Assembly (NCBI GenBank): GCA_964400285.1
Contig: CAYNTK010000001.1
Location: 310,001 to 374,000 of the forward strand
Direction: 5' to 3'
Source: FEN-1279 sp964400285
Lineage (GTDB): Bacteria; Bacteroidota; Ignavibacteria; Tepidaquicellales; Tepidaquicellaceae
DNA: 64,000 nucleotides
Below are positions 54,223 through 63,685 of the stretch, one piece after another (position 1 is the stretch's first letter; each line of letters starts with the position of its first letter). Below the pieces are notes generated by a model, which made no database searches, had not been told where the DNA came from, and worked only from the letters and a program-made list of their open reading frames with translations. The position numbers and the translations under genes are program-made.

Positions 54223-57200
54223 TTATTTTACAACAGCAATTTTTATAATCTTCGTTTCTTTACTACCGTCTATTTCCGCTTCTATTACTCCGTAATAAAT
54301 ACCACTTTGGACAGCAGAAACATCCCATATAACTTCATTATCAGCATTAGAGTTTGATGTGCCGTTTAGTTTTGTAACAAGTTCTCCAGATAAATCGAGT
54401 ATTTTGATAGAAACTGTTCCAGCATTTCCATTTATATAATATCTTATAAAAGTTTTCGAGTCATATACTGGATTTGGCCAATTATATATTTTATCTGACG
54501 GTAATTTTTCGGAATATGTTATTGTAGAAGAAAGACTTTTGTAATTATTATTCGATAAATATTTATCTCTAAAAAAGTTTTTCCACAATATTTTATTTTC
54601 ATCGTATCGCGTATTTGTTTTATAAGCATATAAATATCCGCCACCATAAACAATAATTCCGAGTGTATCGTTTAAGTTTGCTAAAGCGGGTGTGGAGTAA
54701 GTGCTTGAGCCAGATTTAATTGGGTATCCTGAAACGACTTTTCCGTTAATACCATATACATATAAATCACCTTCTGTAGTTGTGAATATTAAATCCATTA
54801 TACCATCATCATTTATATCTCCGACTGCAATACCAGAATTTATTTTTTTATTAAAACTAACAGGAAAGTTTTCTAATAAAACTCCTGATGAATTAATTGC
54901 AAAAAGTCCTTCGTCTGCTGAAAATATAATCTCTTGTCTTCCATCTTTATTAACGTCAGCCATAACTGGATATTTAGCATTATTTATTTTATAATTGATA
55001 TTTAATTTTACTCCATTAATATAAAATACACCAGAGGAATTGTATTTTAAAGAATCGACAGAATTTGTGCTTTTTAAATTGCCTACATAAACATATCCAC
55101 TGTTACCAGTATTGTATATATATCTATTTTGGTCAACTTTTGAAAAATTATCGATTCCAATACGTAATGCAGAATCGATAACGTTGGTTGTTCCATTAAG
55201 TTTCCTTTCTAAAATCCAGCCATTATCAAAACCAAGAACGACTTTGTTAGAATCGAATATAAGAGGGAAAGTTGGAGCTTTATCGGGAATAATATCGAAT
55301 ATAGAATCTGAAATAGCAAAATTTGTTATTTCATAAAAACCGATTTTATTAATATTACGCGATGTTAAAATTAATCTCTTAGTGTTATTCATAGAAGGAG
55401 AAAATGCAAAAGCAGCGGGGGTGTTTCCATAATTATATATTAACAAACCATTTTGATTATTTAATATTGGAGTCCCGTCAGTTTTAAAACCGAATAAATC
55501 ATTTGAATTATTTATAAAAAATTCGTCTTTGCCATCATTATTGATATCGAATGCTATGGGATGAATATTATTAAAGTTATTCGTTCCACCTATGTATTTT
55601 GGATAACCAACGAGTGGTTTTATTATATCCGAACCAATTCTAACTCTAAATTTCATAACTGGTAAAATAGAGTCAAACTCTGTTATATATATGTTATTAT
55701 TTGCTAATGAATAACTTAATGAATTAGGAAAAGAAGTCGGAGTAAATTCATTTTTATAAATATTCGATGGGACATAATGATTACCTCTATACCAAAAATC
55801 TACAAAATATCCATCGGAAGTAAAATCACCAAAGGGAGTGCTATAAGTAACTCCTATATCTTGCGAACCTTTTGCTTCCTTTAAGCATACTCCTCTGTGT
55901 TTAATATCATTATTGATTGAGTTTGTGGCAATTTTTGCATCGATAACATTTTCATCTATATGCCATATAAGTATCCCTCCTCTGAAATTGCATGTATCTG
56001 TAATAGCTCCGGGTAAGCTCCAATCGAGAAATTTAACATCTGTGACGTTACCGTTTATCGCATAAATATCATAATTCACAAATCCGGGAACATCTTTAGT
56101 AAAGAAACTCGAATCTCTAAATGCTCTATTGCGTGTATAAACCGTTTGACCTGAATTATCATAACTTCTATTTCGATTTTCAATAAGAAAGTATTCTTTA
56201 GCATTCATTAAAACTTTTATTACTGACGTGTCTGTATATGTGTTTACTGAAGATGTTTTTAAATTTATATATGTATCACCAGAAGAAATAACTACAGGGT
56301 TTATCCAACCAAGAAAAATTTTCTCCCAAGCAGAAGGTTCTGGAGGGAAGATTCCATTATAACTAAAAATAGATTGTCCATCCATCAAACCAAAGCGTCC
56401 TATTGCTGTTTTTCCATTAGCTGTGTTAAACAAATCTGGAAGACCAAGATAACTTCCTAAACTTGCACACAAGATTCCATTTATTCCGAGTTGTAATAAA
56501 AAATTACCAGTTATTAAGTTTAATTCTCTTAATTCAGTAGAAGGTATAATTAATGAATTTCTAATAATAAAACCTGACTTGGTAGTGTAACCATTTATGT
56601 TTAATTCCTGAAGCCCTTTGCTTCCAAGAAAAACCGAAGGTATATCATAAGGATAAGGGTCATAACCGAAAATTGATGTTAAATCAATATCTCTACCAAC
56701 CCCTGCGTGAAAAATAACGAAAGCTGTATTTGAAGTATCATAACCATTTAAATTTATATTGCTATCAGCTCGTAGCCAAGTATCTAAAAATAGTTGACCA
56801 AGCTTTGCATTATTTTCATTTTTTTGGGGAGAATAGTGTGACATTACATTAGGTAATGTTATAATATTTCCATAAAGTTTGTAATTTAGTATTAACTTAC
56901 CTTTAGATGACTTAAAATAATAGTTTTTTAAGAATTCAAGATGGTCTAAGAAATAGAGACTATCGTAAGGAGGAGCATCGATAACTGTATCACGCTGTAA
57001 AGTAGAATTATAATATTTATTGGATAAGTCAAATTTTCCGTTCCCTGTAGTTCTCGGGTCAGAATCTTCTTGAAACTGCACCATTACAGCGACAACTTGT
57101 ATTGTATCGGGTGAAGATTTAAAACCTAATTTATTTACTTTCTTATGCTCTATTTTTCCATAATTAATAGGATGAGAAAATTTATATGGATTTTTACTAA

Positions 57201-57267
57201 CATCTAACTGGGAAAATGCAGAAATTGCAATTATATTGATTAGTATTAACAATTTATTCAATCTCAT
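54223..57267 (-). CDS. T9SS-sorted M6-metalloprotease-like protein with an inactivated zinc site, FG-GAP propeller
   Basis: 1014 residues. A signal peptide ends 'ISAFSQ'. The N-terminal half aligns with M6 (immune inhibitor A-type) proteases: 'VVAVMVQFQED', 'LEFLKNYYFKSSKGKLILN', and the zinc region 'ILCASLGSYLGLPDLF' (265-280) followed by 'IGRFGLMDG'. Compared with HExxHxxGxxD, residues 268, 269 and 272 are Ala, Ser and Ser, while G275 and D278 remain. FG-GAP repeats follow ('DINNDGKDE', 'DVNKDGRQE', 'DINDDGIMD'), then a type A sorting domain from 'YNWPNPVYDS'. It is probably a non-catalytic surface protein. Confidence 0.88.
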   Translation of the reverse strand: MRLNKLLILINIIAISAFSQLDVSKNPYKFSHPINYGKIEHKKVNKLGFKSSPDTIQVVAVMVQFQEDSDPRTTGNGKFDLSNKYYNSTLQRDTVIDAPPYDSLYFLDHLEFLKNYYFKSSKGKLILNYKLYGNIITLPNVMSHYSPQKNENNAKLGQLFLDTWLRADSNINLNGYDTSNTAFVIFHAGVGRDIDLTSIFGYDPYPYDIPSVFLGSKGLQELNINGYTTKSGFIIRNSLIIPSTELRELNLITGNFLLQLGINGILCASLGSYLGLPDLFNTANGKTAIGRFGLMDGQSIFSYNGIFPPEPSAWEKIFLGWINPVVISSGDTYINLKTSSVNTYTDTSVIKVLMNAKEYFLIENRNRSYDNSGQTVYTRNRAFRDSSFFTKDVPGFVNYDIYAINGNVTDVKFLDWSLPGAITDTCNFRGGILIWHIDENVIDAKIATNSINNDIKHRGVCLKEAKGSQDIGVTYSTPFGDFTSDGYFVDFWYRGNHYVPSNIYKNEFTPTSFPNSLSYSLANNNIYITEFDSILPVMKFRVRIGSDIIKPLVGYPKYIGGTNNFNNIHPIAFDINNDGKDEFFINNSNDLFGFKTDGTPILNNQNGLLIYNYGNTPAAFAFSPSMNNTKRLILTSRNINKIGFYEITNFAISDSIFDIIPDKAPTFPLIFDSNKVVLGFDNGWILERKLNGTTNVIDSALRIGIDNFSKVDQNRYIYNTGNSGYVYVGNLKSTNSVDSLKYNSSGVFYINGVKLNINYKINNAKYPVMADVNKDGRQEIIFSADEGLFAINSSGVLLENFPVSFNKKINSGIAVGDINDDGIMDLIFTTTEGDLYVYGINGKVVSGYPIKSGSSTYSTPALANLNDTLGIIVYGGGYLYAYKTNTRYDENKILWKNFFRDKYLSNNNYKSLSSTITYSEKLPSDKIYNWPNPVYDSKTFIRYYINGNAGTVSIKILDLSGELVTKLNGTSNSNADNEVIWDVSAVQSGIYYGVIEAEIDGSKETKIIKIAVVK

Positions 57268-57331
57268 ATTTTCAAAGAGAATTATTTTTAATAATTATTG
57301 AGGTAAAGCGTTTTTTTATGTCTATAAACAA

Positions 57332-57377
57332 TTAATCTTTGAAATCAATATTATTGTAATATGATTTCAAAGATTAA
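57332..57377 (-). terminator. Long perfect stem-loop between porV and the M6-like gene
   Basis: A 16-bp perfect inverted repeat (TTAATCTTTGAAATCA and its complement) around a 14-base loop, 17 bases after the porV stop. The U-run after the stem is weak on the minus strand, so it may be a terminator, a processing site or a 3'-end stabiliser that uncouples porV from the downstream gene. Confidence 0.6.
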
Positions 57378-57393
57378 AATATGAAAATTTATT

Positions 57394-58512
57394 TTAAAAA
57401 TTAACTAATAAACCAAATCTTAATGTATTTGCTAAAGGATGATTTTCTTCGACCGCATTTATATAACTGAAATCAAAACCATATAGTGAATACCTGATAC
57501 CTGCACCTAAAGTTATAAACTTTCTGTTTCCGTTCGATGGGTCTTCATAGAAATATCCTGCTCTTAAAGCAATTAATCTTGGACTTCCATACCAATATTC
57601 AACACCGACAGAAGATTGTATTGTTGTTCCAATCTGCCCAAGACCACCTTTCCAAGATGTAAACATTGCTTTATAAAACGCGTCTGATGTTCCATCAGGA
57701 TGTCTATTTACAAGTAATTTAGAAAAATCCGCAGTAATGGTTAAATCATTACCTTCATTTTTAAATACATTGTATGCAACACCAATTCTTAATTGAGTTG
57801 GAATAGGGTCAGCTTGAGAAGCATCAACATAAGAAATTTTAGGACCTAAATTAGATAGATTTATTCCAAATGAAAGTTTATCCTTTAATAATTTAGGACC
57901 ACTTTTTAATTTATATAATGCAGAAAGGTCAAAACTTGTTGTAAAAGCTGTCCCAGAACCTTTTTCATTACCTACCTGAAGATTATTGGGAGAAAGGCGA
58001 CTGTAAATAAACCTGACAGTTACACCTGCACCTAAATCGTTTCGTAATTGAGTTGCATAAGCAAAGGCAACTGCAAACTCATAAGCTTTGTAGTTTTTAG
58101 ATTCGTCTGTTCTACCTGTTTCATCTGTATAAATAACTTCACCAATATTTAGATAAGTGAAGTCAAAACCTATCGTTCCGTTTAATTGCTTAAAATGTTT
58201 TCTTGCAGCCAGGTAATCATAAAACAAGTCCGATAAACCCAATCCGGCGAGCCAAGGGGAATGAGTAAAATTAACTTCTGTTCCAGTAGTTTGAAAAGCT
58301 AATCCGGAAGGATTCCAATGCATAGCAGTTGCATCATCGGCAATTGCTGTTCCTGTTTCACCCATTGCTGCAAATCTCGAGTTAGGACCAATTAATAGAA
58401 ATGGTACACCTGTTGAAACAGTATTTTGAGCAAATGATGTATTAAAATCGAAAAACATCGTAAAGACGAAAATAAGCATAAATGCTATTCTTACATATTT
58501 TATTTTGAACAT
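57394..58512 (-). CDS. porV: T9SS outer membrane protein PorV (LptO)
   Basis: 372 residues, FadL-like beta-barrel. The signal peptide ends 'DFNTSFAQ'. The family opening 'FLLIGPNSRFAAMGETGTAI' and 'DDATAMHWNPSGLAFQ' is diagnostic of PorV/PorQ, as is the C-terminal barrel ending 'HPLANTLRFGLLVNF'. PorV shuttles cargo from the translocon to the PorU attachment complex and binds the sorting domain. A GGAGGA ribosome site precedes the ATG. It lies 35 bases after porU, the standard arrangement. Confidence 0.92.
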   Translation of the reverse strand: MFKIKYVRIAFMLIFVFTMFFDFNTSFAQNTVSTGVPFLLIGPNSRFAAMGETGTAIADDATAMHWNPSGLAFQTTGTEVNFTHSPWLAGLGLSDLFYDYLAARKHFKQLNGTIGFDFTYLNIGEVIYTDETGRTDESKNYKAYEFAVAFAYATQLRNDLGAGVTVRFIYSRLSPNNLQVGNEKGSGTAFTTSFDLSALYKLKSGPKLLKDKLSFGINLSNLGPKISYVDASQADPIPTQLRIGVAYNVFKNEGNDLTITADFSKLLVNRHPDGTSDAFYKAMFTSWKGGLGQIGTTIQSSVGVEYWYGSPRLIALRAGYFYEDPSNGNRKFITLGAGIRYSLYGFDFSYINAVEENHPLANTLRFGLLVNF

Positions 58513-58547
58513 TTATTGAGTTTCCTCCAATTGTTATTATAAAAAAT

Positions 58548-61500
58548 CTATTTTAGTTTAGCCAGTATTCCTGTATTAGTTTTATTAAATGCTCCGTCAT
58601 CGGATTTTATAGTAATCTTGTATAAATAAGTTCCATTTGCAATAGCATCATTATCGGCATCTCTCCCGTCCCATTCAATTATAACATTTTTATCCATTAT
58701 ATTAGTTCTTGTTATTTCTTTAATTAACCTTCCATTGACAGTAAAAATCTTAATTTTAACACTTACAGGAGCATCGAGATTGTGCTGGAACGTAAAGGTT
58801 GTGAAATCTTTAAATGGATTAGGGTAATTAAATACTTTATCAACAAAAAGTTCAGAATTGCTTTTTACAACATAGTATATTGTTGCTTCAGAAAGATTAT
58901 TATATGTATCCCAAGCTCTAATTTTTAATTTATATTTTCCATCGGGAATTTTTTGCATAGGATATTCGAGCGAACCGTGTTGATAGCTTGTATCTGAATT
59001 ATAATAAGATGTTAAATCAATTTTGGTATTTTCATCATCATTGATTATTGCTTCCAATTTATGCCCGATTTGACCTGTAAGATTAATTCCACTTTCATCA
59101 AAAAAGTCCGCAATAATTTTTGAATTTTGATTTATTATATCACCAGAGCGGAAATTTCTGCTATCCATAAATACACTGATATTAGGTCCTGTAGTATCTA
59201 TTGCTGCTGTAGTATCTATACCATTTAATACAAATTTATTTGTATATCCAGTCCCTTCCGTCATATTATCGGTAAAATAAGCTGTTAATTTTCCTTTACC
59301 AGTATTGTAAGATATATCCCTTGGAACAACAAATTTAATAGACCATTTACCGTTCGAAATTTTTGTTTTCCCTTTGAATATTGTGCCTCCATCGAGTCTA
59401 AAATAGAAAGGATATCCGAAATCATAGTAAATTATATTTTTATCTACATCAAAAATCTTAATAGTAATTTCACCATTATAAGAACTATAAAAAGAGGAAT
59501 CGGGATATAAAATTCTACCTTTAATCTCAACTTTTTGTAATGCTTTAATTGTATCTACTTGCGAAGTATCAACTAAAGAGGTATGATTAATGCTGTCAAT
59601 TGATGTAAAATATTGAGGGATGCTAACTCTAATTGTTGGGTCTCCTTCAAGACTGTATTTGGCATCGTTGTCTGATAAATTTAAACTTAGTTTGCACAAA
59701 TACATTGCTTTACCAATTCTAACAGGAAGATTCAGAGTATCCTTAACTCTCATAAATTGTTCCCAAAGTGCATTATTAAACCTTGCATTATCTGGTGCAT
59801 ATACTGGTCTGCAAGCACCAACTACTCCAATAGCACCATAAGGAATTGTTACGAGTTGTTCACCTGCACAAATCGAAAATGGGTCGTCCCATCTTAAAAG
59901 GTCACAACTTGCAATAGTTACAAATGGTAATTTGCTTGAATTAGTTAATTGTGGAAGAGTTTCATCTCTTACAAATATATGCTCGTGTGCCCACAAATCT
60001 GCACTACCATGCCCAACATAATTTATAACAAGTCTGCCTTCATTCCATCCTTTTACAATATCCACATTAGCACCGGGTTTTCTTCTTCCAGATGGCGTGA
60101 TAACAGTTGGATATGTTACTATATATATTTTTTCTTTTTCGAAATCCTTTGGTGTATAGATTTCTGCTATGTCTTCACATTGTGAAGTGTGTAGACTTCC
60201 TTCTTGTCCTTGATTTGATTCGGTTGTCCAACCATCATCAGCAACATACATAATCTTTTTTTTCCAGATGCCGTAATTTTCAACAGACTCATATCTAATA
60301 ATTTTATCGACTGCAGCATTTGCTTCTAAAGGTGAATTAATATTTATCCTTCCACAGTAGAAATCGGGTTGAACAGGGGATGGGCTGGGTTTGCTTATAC
60401 TTATACAAGCTATAAAATCATCGCTTGGATAACTTTCAAGTTCACTACTTCTTTCGTGTGGTTTCTGGATTGGAGGTATAAAGTTTCTTGTGCTTAAATT
60501 ATAAATGTTTTTATAATCATAGCTACCATCTCCAAAAAATAAAACATAAGCAGGTTTGCGAGACCAATTTGCATATGCATACTTTAAGAAATTTCTAAAA
60601 GCAACAGGGTCTGCCTGTCCACAAGAAAATTCATTAAAAATATCTAATGTATTAAAAACATAAGTTTTCAAATAATTTGGATTATTAATTCCCGGTGATT
60701 CGCGATAAGTTTTCAATCTATTCGCTGCCGACAAAAACTCGGGGGGAGATATTATTATAAAATCTGCACCATCTGTATAACTCCCTTGTATATCTTGATT
60801 TGGAATTCGTGCCGAAATGGATAGGGGAGTTTTATAATTATTCCCTCCAATTGCAAAATATTCTTTTATCTCATTTTGTATATCATCTTGAAATCTTACC
60901 ATACCACTATTAAATGAAATAGGTAAGATAATTTTTGCTTCGTTAAAATTAGTTACATCAAATATCTTAATTGTCGAAGTATTAAAAGTCGAAACCTGAT
61001 ATTCAACTATTCCATTAGTATCGGGCGAATTAAATCGGAAAGAATTATTAGTAACGCTTGCAAAACTTCTTTGATAAAATACATCGAGGTAATCATAATA
61101 CGAATCAATATTTGTGCTATTGTATTGTCTGGATAATATAGCTTGAAGATTCATATTTTGGTTTCCGGGTGGTAATGAATATGAATCCTCTATATATGTA
61201 TCATTCGAACTACAAAGCCGAAAACTTATGTGTTCAAATGCACCGTAATTTGGTTCTAAACAATAAACTGCACTGTATGTATTTCCGTCTTTTAATTCAA
61301 AATAAGCTTGTGCTTGAGTAGAATTTCCAATTTTTAAACGGAAATTTATTATAGAACCTTCTATAAGTCCAGTAAGCTGTTTATTGAAAGAAAAACTTTC
61401 TCCCAAACCAATTCTTTGACTTACCCATAATATACCTGTTGAACCTAAATTATTAATTTCTGGCTCGTCAAAAAACTTTTCTGTAAAACTTGTAAGTGGG

Positions 61501-62624
61501 GGAATATTACCATTATTTATAGATGGAACGATATTCATTCTTTTACCATTACTACCTCCAAATGTCAGATAATAATAGTTTACATTTGAATAATGGTTAA
61601 TATTATGGTAATACTTTTTATTTGTTGGTGAATAAGTCCACCAGTTTGGTGAACGTCCATAAAATAATATATAATCTCCATCATTGAATACTCCATCATC
61701 TTCTCCTTCTACATAAATTCTCGTTTCGGATAAATCTTGAATTACCGGTGTTGCAATATCGTATGGTAATTCTTTACCACTATTATTATATATTTTAATT
61801 GTTTTAGGGTTTATGTTACTTACATTAATACCTGCATTAGTTAAAAAATTCTTATCAATTTTATAAATTCCGTCATCTTTTACAGTTATTTTGTAAAAAT
61901 CACCTGTTTTTAGAACACTATTTATATAATTTGGCTTTGATGTTACATCTTGCTTTGTTGTCCAGTTATAAGCTATATCAGAATTAAGGGCTATTCCAGA
62001 AAAAAATGTTTTTTCGTGAATACTTAATTGCCTTTGACTGATGATGGGTCTTTCTCCAAATGTAATCCTAAATTTTAAATAAGTATATTTTTTTATCGTT
62101 TTAGAAACTGGATTATAAGATACAGGATAAATACTAACCGAACCAAAATGTTTATCTCTTATCTTATTATCTTGAACGAAAATTATGTTATTTGAAGGAT
62201 AAAAACTATTTGTTGAGTAAATTATATTATCAGTCTTATAATCATATAATATTTCCAATTTGTTGTTTGCTCTTTTTGGAGTGGGAACAGGTTTAACATC
62301 TACATTTGTTTTTTCAGAAAATTTTGAGTCTATAATTTCAATCCTGTTATTTTTATCTGAAGGGAGTATCAAATTAAATACTCTGTAACCTAAATTCGGC
62401 TTCCCAAATTCCAAATCATTATGTCCTGCATTTCGAAAATTCAATTCATCAGTATATTGAGGAATAAATTCGACTTCTACAAATGAACTATTAGAAGATA
62501 TTACTTTGTAATCATACACAAAATCATTATTTATGATTGAGCTATTCTCATTTTTTAATTGAGAAAAACTAAAATTCGTTAAAAAGCTTAAAAGAAATAT
62601 TATTACTATTTTTTTATATAACAT
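58548..62624 (-). CDS. porU: T9SS sortase PorU (C25 gingipain-family peptidase)
   Basis: 1358 residues. A signal peptide ends near 'TNFSFSQ'. A long N-terminal beta region precedes the C25 caspase-like domain. The catalytic pair is His872 in 'INYVGHGSADLW' and Cys907 in 'TIASCDLLRW', 35 residues apart, close to the 33 seen in gingipain RgpB. An Ig-like region and a sorting-type domain beginning 'FNYPNPFKDFTTF' follow. PorU removes the C-terminal signal of T9SS cargo and attaches cargo to a surface glycolipid. porV is next. Confidence 0.93.
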   Translation of the reverse strand: MLYKKIVIIFLLSFLTNFSFSQLKNENSSIINNDFVYDYKVISSNSSFVEVEFIPQYTDELNFRNAGHNDLEFGKPNLGYRVFNLILPSDKNNRIEIIDSKFSEKTNVDVKPVPTPKRANNKLEILYDYKTDNIIYSTNSFYPSNNIIFVQDNKIRDKHFGSVSIYPVSYNPVSKTIKKYTYLKFRITFGERPIISQRQLSIHEKTFFSGIALNSDIAYNWTTKQDVTSKPNYINSVLKTGDFYKITVKDDGIYKIDKNFLTNAGINVSNINPKTIKIYNNSGKELPYDIATPVIQDLSETRIYVEGEDDGVFNDGDYILFYGRSPNWWTYSPTNKKYYHNINHYSNVNYYYLTFGGSNGKRMNIVPSINNGNIPPLTSFTEKFFDEPEINNLGSTGILWVSQRIGLGESFSFNKQLTGLIEGSIINFRLKIGNSTQAQAYFELKDGNTYSAVYCLEPNYGAFEHISFRLCSSNDTYIEDSYSLPPGNQNMNLQAILSRQYNSTNIDSYYDYLDVFYQRSFASVTNNSFRFNSPDTNGIVEYQVSTFNTSTIKIFDVTNFNEAKIILPISFNSGMVRFQDDIQNEIKEYFAIGGNNYKTPLSISARIPNQDIQGSYTDGADFIIISPPEFLSAANRLKTYRESPGINNPNYLKTYVFNTLDIFNEFSCGQADPVAFRNFLKYAYANWSRKPAYVLFFGDGSYDYKNIYNLSTRNFIPPIQKPHERSSELESYPSDDFIACISISKPSPSPVQPDFYCGRININSPLEANAAVDKIIRYESVENYGIWKKKIMYVADDGWTTESNQGQEGSLHTSQCEDIAEIYTPKDFEKEKIYIVTYPTVITPSGRRKPGANVDIVKGWNEGRLVINYVGHGSADLWAHEHIFVRDETLPQLTNSSKLPFVTIASCDLLRWDDPFSICAGEQLVTIPYGAIGVVGACRPVYAPDNARFNNALWEQFMRVKDTLNLPVRIGKAMYLCKLSLNLSDNDAKYSLEGDPTIRVSIPQYFTSIDSINHTSLVDTSQVDTIKALQKVEIKGRILYPDSSFYSSYNGEITIKIFDVDKNIIYYDFGYPFYFRLDGGTIFKGKTKISNGKWSIKFVVPRDISYNTGKGKLTAYFTDNMTEGTGYTNKFVLNGIDTTAAIDTTGPNISVFMDSRNFRSGDIINQNSKIIADFFDESGINLTGQIGHKLEAIINDDENTKIDLTSYYNSDTSYQHGSLEYPMQKIPDGKYKLKIRAWDTYNNLSEATIYYVVKSNSELFVDKVFNYPNPFKDFTTFTFQHNLDAPVSVKIKIFTVNGRLIKEITRTNIMDKNVIIEWDGRDADNDAIANGTYLYKITIKSDDGAFNKTNTGILAKLK

Positions 62625-62645
62625 TTGATTTTATTATTAATTAAT

Positions 62646-62692
62646 AAAAAAACCATTTATTAAAGTTAACATCGAAAACCTTAAAAAATGGT
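62646..62692 (-). terminator. Possible terminator after rnc
   Basis: On the minus strand a 7-bp stem (ACCATTT / AAATGGT) closes a loop of about 27 bases and is followed by seven T. The large loop makes it weak. The 214-base gap between rnc and porU otherwise shows only AT-rich sequence and presumably holds the porU promoter. Confidence 0.35.
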
Positions 62693-62838
62693 CTTTTATT
62701 ATATATCATATTTTTTATTTTTTTTAATTCAAAAGTAATACCAATTATCTTATTAGTGAAACCTCCCTTTTTATTTATTACAAAAATATACCTACTTATA
62801 AAGAATGTCAAGCCTTAAAATAAAAAAATTATTAATAT

Positions 62839-63657
62839 TCACTTTCTTTTTTTTAATCCTAATTTTTCTATAACATCGATATTTTGAAGAGCATTTTTAG
62901 CAGCTTCCTGTTCCGCCTGCTTTTTAGATTTTCCTTTTCCTATACCAAGACAATGCTTTGCAAGATGTACTTCTACAGTAAATAGTTTATGGTGTTCGGG
63001 ACCTTCTTCGTTAATAACAAAATATTCGGGTATATAATCCGTATGGGCTTGGGCATATTCTAAAAATTTGCTTTTATGGTTTTCATCGAATTGGTTAAGC
63101 CATTTTATATCGAGTTTCATAAATATTTCTTGATTCAAAAACCTTTTTGCTGATTCATAACCTGAATCGAGAAATATAGCACCTATAAGAGCTTCATAAG
63201 CATCTGCTAAAATAGCATCGTAACCTTCTTCGATTGATTTTAATGCTGTGTTAGATGCAAGTAAAAAATTTTGTAATCCAATACTTTTTGCTCTTTCGGC
63301 TAAAAATCTCTTATTTACAAGAATCGACCTGAATTTTGTTAAATCTCCTTCTTCATTAAGAGGAAAATTCTTAAACAAGAACTCTGCAACCACTAAATCA
63401 AGTACGGCATCGCCAAGAAATTCAGACCTTTCATTTGAAATTAAATTTAAACTGCTTGGGTCTCTTCTTATTTTTAAAAATGAACGGTGGGTTAATGCTG
63501 TAATAAAATAGCTTTTATCTATTATTTTATAATGTATTGATTCTTGAAATTTTTCAAAATCAATTTTTTTTATTGCTTTTGATAAGGTCTCTTCAGCTTT
63601 TTCTCCCTTTCTTACGAAAGGGAGAATTTTTTTTATTTTTTTTAAAAATTTAAACAT
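62839..63657 (-). CDS. rnc: Ribonuclease III
   Basis: 272 residues. Double-strand-specific endoribonuclease for rRNA and mRNA processing. The catalytic signature is 'ERSEFLGDAVLDLVVAEFLF', with the second acidic pair in 'DAYEALIGAIFLDSG'. The C-terminal double-stranded-RNA-binding domain (~195-262) has 'KSKFLEYAQAH' and 'GKGKSKKQAEQEAAKNAL'. An N-terminal extension of ~35 basic residues is seen. It follows fabF by 28 bases, the usual order in this phylum group. Confidence 0.96.
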   Translation of the reverse strand: MFKFLKKIKKILPFVRKGEKAEETLSKAIKKIDFEKFQESIHYKIIDKSYFITALTHRSFLKIRRDPSSLNLISNERSEFLGDAVLDLVVAEFLFKNFPLNEEGDLTKFRSILVNKRFLAERAKSIGLQNFLLASNTALKSIEEGYDAILADAYEALIGAIFLDSGYESAKRFLNQEIFMKLDIKWLNQFDENHKSKFLEYAQAHTDYIPEYFVINEEGPEHHKLFTVEVHLAKHCLGIGKGKSKKQAEQEAAKNALQNIDVIEKLGLKKRK

Positions 63658-63685
63658 TCAAGCAATTATTATTCACGAAATCTTT

